From an uncultured bacterium (GTDB taxonomy: Bacteria; Bacteroidota; Bacteroidia; Bacteroidales; Paludibacteraceae): a stretch of DNA of 10,612 nucleotides. Of the stretch, positions 1 to 5,727 are shown in pieces. The stretch spans positions 1 to 10,612 of the forward strand of contig CAMHCZ010000056.1 in NCBI GenBank assembly GCA_946183755.1, read 5' to 3'. Both the position numbers and the translations under genes were made by a program. Position 1 is the stretch's first letter. Each line of letters begins with the position of its first letter. The notes beneath the pieces are model-generated. The model made no database searches and was not told the DNA's origin. It was given only the letters and a program-made list of their open reading frames with translations.

Positions 1-1119
1 CACAGTCGGCTCAACAGATATTCTATACTGACTGTCGAAATCCATGTTCAGACTCGCTGAATTATATAACTCTATATCAGACTCTGTGTCTTTGTTCTGA
101 ACTTTAAGATCACATTCTGCCGGCGTCTGTACCACATAATTTCCTGTAGCTTCATTAAGTTTCGAGAATGTCACATGCTTAAGAATCTCCTCCTCGGTAG
201 CCACGCTGATGACGTTGCTCGTGTTTATGCAATAAAGCTGCTGGTCTGTAGTCAAAACAACAGGAACATTAGGGTCAACCATGTTATTACCGCAAATGCT
301 CTGACCAAGACGCTCATGGTAATTTGGCTCAGAATAACTTGAAGTAGAATACGGACTTATGTTGTCAAGCGCAAGTTTTCCGACACACATATAAACTGTC
401 ATGTTCCTTGTTGGAGTGACATCATTGGCTGTTGAGTCATAATATGACACTCCGTCCACAATCCAACGGCAGAAGCCATACTGATTGTATGTGTCGCTGC
501 CTTCAGGATAACCTGTGTGTCCAGAAAGTCTGATATTCTCGCCATTCGCGACATTTATTGTTTGACCATCTGTATATTTCACGCCATAAGCCTGAACCCA
601 GAAATAATCAGGATTTGCTGTTACTACATTACCATTCTTATATGTATCGAAGATTCTGACTGTTATCGTATATGCAGATGATTTTATTCTGAAACTAGCA
701 GACTCCTTAGGCTGACCTGTTTTTATAGGTATAGAAAGCCCATCTGACAGAACTCTTCCTGAAGAAATAGGAGTTACTCTTGCATAATAGTCAGTCCCGG
801 TAAGATATTCTGCCCCATCCACAATCGACGCGTAAACAGAGTGCGTTGTAGAAGACACGGTATCAGAAGACACCATATCATAATAAGTAATGTTACCTTC
901 CACTCTCTTGCTATAAGTCACAACAGCAAACTGATAATCATCACTTATAGGTGCAACTGGGAATCCCCACTCCACAAGAGCTCCACTTGCTCCTGGCGTT
1001 ACAGAAACAGCATCTACAGGAGGATAAGCATAATCCTGCGCATTCGCACAAACTGCAGACACAAGCACCGCTGTCGATGCCAACAAATATTTAACAATGT
1101 TTGTAATCCTTGTTTTCAT
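1..1119 (-). CDS. Secreted protein with N-terminal fibronectin type III-like domain (gene D, 3' end outside the window)
   Basis: An uninterrupted frame of 373 codons runs from the ATG at 1119 to base 1, so the C-terminus is missing. Residues 1-28 form a signal peptide (charged MKTR start, hydrophobic core, cleavage probably after NA and before Q28). Residues about 33-120 read like a fibronectin type III beta-sandwich (PPVDAVSVTPG, then LVEWGFP, then YYARVTPIS), a fold usually used as spacer or binding module in surface proteins. Residues about 140-250 resemble a bacterial surface repeat of the InlB/Big kind (YTDGQTINVANGENIRLSG, then FCRWIVDG, then MTVYMCV); this is a weak pattern-based guess. 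The gene starts about 21 bases after gene C stops, so the two are probably cotranscribed. An in-frame ATG two codons upstream at 1125 is an equally possible start. Whether it ends in a T9SS sorting domain cannot be seen. Function unknown. Confidence 0.85.
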   Translation of the reverse strand, partial: MKTRITNIVKYLLASTAVLVSAVCANAQDYAYPPVDAVSVTPGASGALVEWGFPVAPISDDYQFAVVTYSKRVEGNITYYDMVSSDTVSSTTHSVYASIVDGAEYLTGTDYYARVTPISSGRVLSDGLSIPIKTGQPKESASFRIKSSAYTITVRIFDTYKNGNVVTANPDYFWVQAYGVKYTDGQTINVANGENIRLSGHTGYPEGSDTYNQYGFCRWIVDGVSYYDSTANDVTPTRNMTVYMCVGKLALDNISPYSTSSYSEPNYHERLGQSICGNNMVDPNVPVVLTTDQQLYCINTSNVISVATEEEILKHVTFSKLNEATGNYVVQTPAECDLKVQNKDTESDIELYNSASLNMDFDSQYRISVEPTV

Positions 1120-1140
1120 AATCATCGCAGTTTTAGATAA

Positions 1141-3537
1141 TTAATCACATCCTCCAGCCGAAAGATTTACGATAGAACCGTCAGACAATCTCACCTTCGC
1201 TCTCCAATCCTTATGTTCCGTGTTGTTTGTATTCGTTATCTTGAATTTACCCTTCAATTGAGAAGTGTTTGTATTCTCGTCGTCCACACATATATCATCG
1301 CCTGTAACCTTGAACAATGGAGTGTCGCCAAGATCCTTGTGCAAGAATTCTTTAGACCCCAATGTCTTGCACTTTCCGTTTGTATTGACAGAGGATCTAA
1401 CAACAGCTCTTATCTTCTCATAACTGTTATACTCGGAAACAGACATGTTCAACTCAATAGCATCGCCAACCGACTGCACCTGTATAGGAGTTGAGTTGAT
1501 AGACACCCACTTCTCGCCATTATAACCTTCAAAATAGAATCCGAAGTCCTTAAGCGCCGCTTCTATTTCTGCCTTTTGAGATGGGTCTATTTCTATCGTT
1601 GAAATCATTGTGACCATACCTGCGCTACAAGCCGTCTGTATTGACGAATTGGAGAGGTCTATTGTAAGAGCGTACTGAGAGAATGGGCGGAACTCGATGT
1701 CGTCAACGGCAAAGTCGTTTCCGTTCGGATCTGTATCAAAGTTTCTCAACACAAGATAAACGTGATCCTGATCTCCAAGTGTGAAGTGAGTCTTCATTTT
1801 CTCCCAACGTGCAGGAGTTGTCACATCACCTTCATAGTCGAAATAAGGAGTCAATCCACTTGCAACAGTCGACAGCGCCAATTCCTTCCATCCCTCTCTG
1901 TTGACGTAAGGAATCTCAAGTTGCGCGTTATAATACTCTGTCACAGTCTCTGTCGTATGTTCCGTATAACAGCAATCATTCCAGCGTCCATACCGACGAC
2001 ATCCTACACACTTGTCTACTGGTTTGGTTTCAGTTTTCTCATATATGTAGAAAATCTCATGAGAATAAGTTGATTTCACTTCCTGCCAATCAGAAGTTCT
2101 ATAAGCCACAGTTCCAGGAGTTTCCACTAAATAAGCATATAACTTTGTTCCATCGCCATAATCTTTCAACAACTGCACATCACTCCTCATAACCTCTATT
2201 GCCGGCCATGTACTATAGTCCATTTCTGTCGGCGACCAACTATTTATAGGGTTTGGATCTATTGTCAAATCCGACAATTTGTAACGGTCTTCCTCATTTG
2301 TCGGCTCGCAAGTGTAATCCTTACATCCTGATTTATAAGCAGGACAAGATGCAGGACCGTAAGCTGGACGCCCATATTTCTTATTGTTTCCATCTAAAAG
2401 ATTACATGACTGCTTGTATGACAATCGCCACTTAGCTCCATTTTTGGCTACAAAATAATACAAATACGTTGCTCCTTCTGGATTATAATCACCGCTTGTC
2501 CAATAACTTGACATCGCATACACTGGACGTCTAACACCATCTTCATCCACCACATAGTAATTTGTGGTCACACCACCAAGATCAGTCATGGCACCTCTTC
2601 TAAACATCTCAGTACCTTGATACGAACTACGGTTTGTATTCTTTATGGCTTCATAGAACACGCCACCGTCCTCAGAACAATAGTATTTGCCATTGTTTGG
2701 GCTATAGTATACAAGGTATCTGTGCATTTCAGGATTTGCTGTTGTTCCTGTCTCGTATATCCACATGTTGCTGTCGGCTCTCAATGTGCCGGCAGAGACA
2801 GCAGGGTCGCCACCTGGCTCGTAAGGCAGAACGGCGAGAAGCTCAGCAGAGCCGCCTTCAGAACTTGCGAACTTGTTTCCTGTCGTAAGTTTTCCCATGA
2901 ACTGAGCCTTCTGATAATCGCTCATTTTGTTCATCGCTGCTTCCAATCCAAGGTTTGGGTTCTTTGTCCAAATCTCAAGCTGGAAATTAGGAGGGTTGTT
3001 ATTACTATTGTGAATGAATGCTACCCATGCAGAGAACTCAAACTTCGCGTTCTTGCAAAGCTCTGTCACTGTACGCTCGAAGACTGAACCCGGACGCTGT
3101 GCGCCATCGGCCACGAACATACGTCCATCATAGTCTCCCGTATGGTCACGGAAATTGGCAAGCAACCAGCTTTTGTGAGCGTTAGGATATATAGAGCGCA
3201 AAAAGTCGATACTGTTTGTTATTGTACAGTCGAAGTAGTCGAACTGCCAGCCGGAAGAGTTGTTGTTTCCTGTTATACTCGAACTCCTTGCCAAATTATC
3301 CATTCCATAATATGTGTATGAAGCCTTTGCCAGAGGGCTAAGACCTGCTTCCTCGAAAGAACCCCAGACGCCCCATCCTTGTCCGAAAGTCTCAGTGAAG
3401 ACAGGCTCTCCGTACATTACACCGTCGTCATCGTCATCATCAGCGAAAGCACTAAACGGCAAAGCCAACAATAGTATTGAAGCAAGCACAAACAACTTAC
3501 TTACAACTAATTTACAAGAATTGTCAATCTTTCTCAT
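1141..3537 (-). CDS. Secreted beta-sandwich protein with large insert, paralog of gene B (gene C)
   Basis: This is a 798-residue secreted protein of unknown function. Numbering from the ATG at 3537, residues 1-32 are a signal peptide (MRKIDNS start, hydrophobic LLLALP core, cleavage probably after SAFA). The mature protein would begin with six aspartates (33-38). A beta-sandwich domain is split: its first half is at about 126-195 (DHTGDYDGRM, LCKNAKFEFSAW, EIWTKNP) and its second half at about 574-619 (RWEKM, LRNF, GNDFAVDDIEF). Similar motifs occur in large Bacteroidota secreted proteins with PKD or gliding-associated domains. The insert, about 193-548, is tyrosine-rich and contains clustered cysteines (405, 409, 510, 513, 522, 523). 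A C-terminal module, about 637-798, matches gene B and ends with WRAKVRLSDGSIVN. No T9SS sorting tail is visible. An ATG at 3564 would add nine residues; I prefer 3537 because the signal peptide is better formed, an A-rich stretch precedes it, and it leaves about 40 bases after the putative promoter. Confidence 0.9.
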   Translation of the reverse strand: MRKIDNSCKLVVSKLFVLASILLLALPFSAFADDDDDDGVMYGEPVFTETFGQGWGVWGSFEEAGLSPLAKASYTYYGMDNLARSSSITGNNNSSGWQFDYFDCTITNSIDFLRSIYPNAHKSWLLANFRDHTGDYDGRMFVADGAQRPGSVFERTVTELCKNAKFEFSAWVAFIHNSNNNPPNFQLEIWTKNPNLGLEAAMNKMSDYQKAQFMGKLTTGNKFASSEGGSAELLAVLPYEPGGDPAVSAGTLRADSNMWIYETGTTANPEMHRYLVYYSPNNGKYYCSEDGGVFYEAIKNTNRSSYQGTEMFRRGAMTDLGGVTTNYYVVDEDGVRRPVYAMSSYWTSGDYNPEGATYLYYFVAKNGAKWRLSYKQSCNLLDGNNKKYGRPAYGPASCPAYKSGCKDYTCEPTNEEDRYKLSDLTIDPNPINSWSPTEMDYSTWPAIEVMRSDVQLLKDYGDGTKLYAYLVETPGTVAYRTSDWQEVKSTYSHEIFYIYEKTETKPVDKCVGCRRYGRWNDCCYTEHTTETVTEYYNAQLEIPYVNREGWKELALSTVASGLTPYFDYEGDVTTPARWEKMKTHFTLGDQDHVYLVLRNFDTDPNGNDFAVDDIEFRPFSQYALTIDLSNSSIQTACSAGMVTMISTIEIDPSQKAEIEAALKDFGFYFEGYNGEKWVSINSTPIQVQSVGDAIELNMSVSEYNSYEKIRAVVRSSVNTNGKCKTLGSKEFLHKDLGDTPLFKVTGDDICVDDENTNTSQLKGKFKITNTNNTEHKDWRAKVRLSDGSIVNLSAGGCD

Positions 3538-3583
3538 AATCGGTTCTTTTATACACCAATACATTTCGGTAGCAAAAACGTTT

Positions 3584-3591
3584 CAAAGTTA
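3584..3591 (-). promoter_or_regulatory. Candidate -7 box TAACTTTG of gene C
   Basis: On the minus strand this matches the Bacteroidota sigma-ABfr -7 pattern TAnnTTTG at every fixed position. Transcription would begin near 3578, leaving a leader of about 40 bases to the ATG at 3537. No clear -33 element is visible, which would fit dependence on an activator bound at the upstream inverted repeats. Confidence 0.45.
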
Positions 3592-3625
3592 CGGAACAAT
3601 CACCACACTAGACCATCACACAAGC

Positions 3626-3639
3626 ATGTTTTAGAACAT
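3626..3639. promoter_or_regulatory. Inverted repeat ATGTT-TTAG-AACAT, candidate operator upstream of gene C
   Basis: The sequence has perfect 5-base arms around a 4-base centre. It shares its arms with the sites at 3669-3682 and 8645-8658. Its centre is about 41 bases upstream of the candidate -7 box of gene C, a distance that would suit an activator. The binding protein is unknown. Confidence 0.5.
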
Positions 3640-3668
3640 AACAACCCGCTTAAAAAGCCCGTTTTCGC

Positions 3669-3682
3669 ATGTTTTACAACAT
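3669..3682. promoter_or_regulatory. Inverted repeat ATGTT-TTAC-AACAT, second candidate operator upstream of gene C
   Basis: This is the same inverted repeat as at 3626-3639, differing at one central base and starting 43 bases away, close to four helical turns. It lies 21 bases past the stop codon of gene B. The flanking base is also shared (C before, A after). Two sites on the same DNA face would fit cooperative binding; this is inference. Confidence 0.5.
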
Positions 3683-3702
3683 AAAAACCACAAAATGCAT
3701 AT

Positions 3703-5727
3703 TTATTCAGAAATATTCACCACAGTTCCGTCAGAAAGAACAACCTTAGCCGCCCAGCGCTGAGCGTCCGAGTAATTTGTGTTTCTCACTGTAACAACAG
3801 ACTTTTTGACTGCTGCATCCGGACATACATCAGACGCCTCCATCACAATGACAGGGACATCAGGTACAGACAAGTCGGACGGATTCACCATATCGGGAAC
3901 ATTCAAGCGGCAGCCTTCAATAGCCGAGAATATTGACGGATAAGCAACGGAACGCACCTGAGAATACTGCTTGTAGTCGTCAATAGCCACCACACAATTT
4001 ATCGGATCAGCCACATCGTCAATCTTGACAGGAGTCTCATTGATGCGAGTCCACTCGCCGTCCTTGTATCCTTCGAAGAAGAATACGTATGATGGCAGCT
4101 CATCGTGGAAAGCCTCAAGTTCGGAAGCAGTAAGCTCACCAACTCTGTCGTATGGCTTGACAGAAATGCTTGAGCTAACCTCAATCTCGCCTGTGCTGCA
4201 ATACCCCTCGACTTCCTTCAGTGCTTGCGACAAGCCCATTGTGATAGAATACTTGTCCACTGGGCTGAACTCTATGTCGTCAAGCACGAAGTCGTTGCCG
4301 GAAGAGTTGTCGTTGAAGTTACGTATGATGAGGTAAGCGTTGCTCTGGTTCGTGAGTTTGAACTGCAGATTTATCTTCTCCCAACGTCCAGCCGTGTTGC
4401 CATCGTCCTTGTATGTGAAGGTTGAGTTTAGAGAAGGCAGAATGTTATACGACTCATCTTCCCAATGAGGGGTTATTTTTTTATAATTATAGACAATAAA
4501 ACCGTCACAATATGCAAAATTCAAATTTCCATTGCTTTCTAAATATGCATATTTACCAGTAACTATAATACCTCCACCTATTTTAACCTTACTATCTGTA
4601 TTTTTAATATAACTACTATTTGAGCCAGCCTTAGTATAATCCGAGAAATCCGGATAATAATATGTCGTACCATTTATTTTGCACGAAGTCACATCTTTAA
4701 ACTGATACCATACTCCGCCCTTTTGATAAGCGAAGTGGCGTCCATCGACATTATCCTTGTAAATACGGCAGCCGCTTTCTGTAGTCCAATGCGTAGATTC
4801 AGTGAATCTCGCAGGATTAAGATATTCGAATGACGCGTCACGAACGAAAGTGGAAGTTGTTCTTTTGGCATCCGCACCAGAGATTCCGCTTTTGTCATTA
4901 TATGTCGCATTGTAATAACGTATGCCGTCGGAAGTACAGTAATATTTGCCGTCAGAGCCCTTGAACACCTTGTATCTGACTTCCTGGGCGTTGCTCTTGC
5001 CAGGATTTGTCGTCTCGTATATATATATGTCATCGTTAGCCGAGAGTGTCGCATGAGAATATGCCGGTGCACCAGAAATCACATGGTAACCCTTGGTCAG
5101 GAGCACTGCGCCGTTGGCTGATGTGAAACCATCCGACAAACCTTTGCAGAAAGTCGCTTGTTTTGCTGCCGTTTTGTATGTCGTCTTGAACTCATTCTCC
5201 TCAAACTTAGGATTCTTGCTCCACACCTCCATCTGCATCTGTGGCACTTCGTCCGACTTGTTGAAAGTGGCATGAGCATTTGCCACCCAAGCCGAGAAGT
5301 TGAAGTAAGTGTCGCGGCAAAGACCAACGACGTTGGTCTGATAAACAACGCCTGGCTCCTGCTTTCCGTCCACAAAAAGCATTCGTCCGTCCACATCGCC
5401 TGGAGTATGATCCTCCAGTCCTGGCACTACCCACTCGTCGAAATCGTCACTGTAGGCTCTCAGCGCATTCGTGTTATTTATATATGTATATGAGCCATAC
5501 GCCCAAGCGCTTGTTCCGTTATAGCTTGTATAACCTGTTCCGATTGACGCATACGGACTTGCAACCGACTTGACTAAGAAATCATTCGGCGTTGCTGTTC
5601 CAAAATCAACCTTAAATATAGATGTAGCCTGAGAAAATGACGACGTAGCGACAGAGAAACACAAAACGACTGCAGCGACGTGCTTATAATAATTTTTACA
5701 CATTGTGGAAATATGAATCTTTATCAT
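3703..5727 (-). CDS. Secreted beta-sandwich protein with large insert, paralog of gene C (gene B)
   Basis: This is a 674-residue secreted protein of unknown function. The ATG at 5727 overlaps the stop of gene A by four bases (ATGA), which suggests translational coupling. An in-frame ATG at 5703 gives a more compact signal peptide and is a real alternative. The signal peptide runs to about residue 32 (VVLCFSVATSSFS), with Q33 as the likely mature N-terminus. The first half of a beta-sandwich is at about 100-173 (DHTPGDVDGRM, GLCRDTYFNFSAWVAN, EVWSKNP) and the second half at about 446-490 (RWEKINLQF, YLIIRNF, GNDFVLDDIEF). Between them is an insert of about 250 residues with aromatic-rich motifs (IYIYET, GKYYCTSDG). 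The C-terminal module, about 508-674, has FFFEGY and ends WAAKVVLSDGTVVN, as in gene C. There is no T9SS tail. Codons for residues about 350-409 are far richer in AT than the rest (see findings). Confidence 0.92.
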   Translation of the reverse strand: MIKIHISTMCKNYYKHVAAVVLCFSVATSSFSQATSIFKVDFGTATPNDFLVKSVASPYASIGTGYTSYNGTSAWAYGSYTYINNTNALRAYSDDFDEWVVPGLEDHTPGDVDGRMLFVDGKQEPGVVYQTNVVGLCRDTYFNFSAWVANAHATFNKSDEVPQMQMEVWSKNPKFEENEFKTTYKTAAKQATFCKGLSDGFTSANGAVLLTKGYHVISGAPAYSHATLSANDDIYIYETTNPGKSNAQEVRYKVFKGSDGKYYCTSDGIRYYNATYNDKSGISGADAKRTTSTFVRDASFEYLNPARFTESTHWTTESGCRIYKDNVDGRHFAYQKGGVWYQFKDVTSCKINGTTYYYPDFSDYTKAGSNSSYIKNTDSKVKIGGGIIVTGKYAYLESNGNLNFAYCDGFIVYNYKKITPHWEDESYNILPSLNSTFTYKDDGNTAGRWEKINLQFKLTNQSNAYLIIRNFNDNSSGNDFVLDDIEFSPVDKYSITMGLSQALKEVEGYCSTGEIEVSSSISVKPYDRVGELTASELEAFHDELPSYVFFFEGYKDGEWTRINETPVKIDDVADPINCVVAIDDYKQYSQVRSVAYPSIFSAIEGCRLNVPDMVNPSDLSVPDVPVIVMEASDVCPDAAVKKSVVTVRNTNYSDAQRWAAKVVLSDGTVVNISE

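Noticed and set aside
841..1140. Plus-strand open frame of 99 codons opposite gene D
   Set aside because: It overlaps the signal peptide and fibronectin-like domain of gene D. Its translation is R, H, I and S-rich without any domain pattern.
3648..3658. Small inverted repeat GCTTAAAAAGC between genes B and C as a terminator
   Set aside because: It has only four base pairs in the stem, the flanking CCCG sequences do not pair, and no T-run follows in the direction of transcription.
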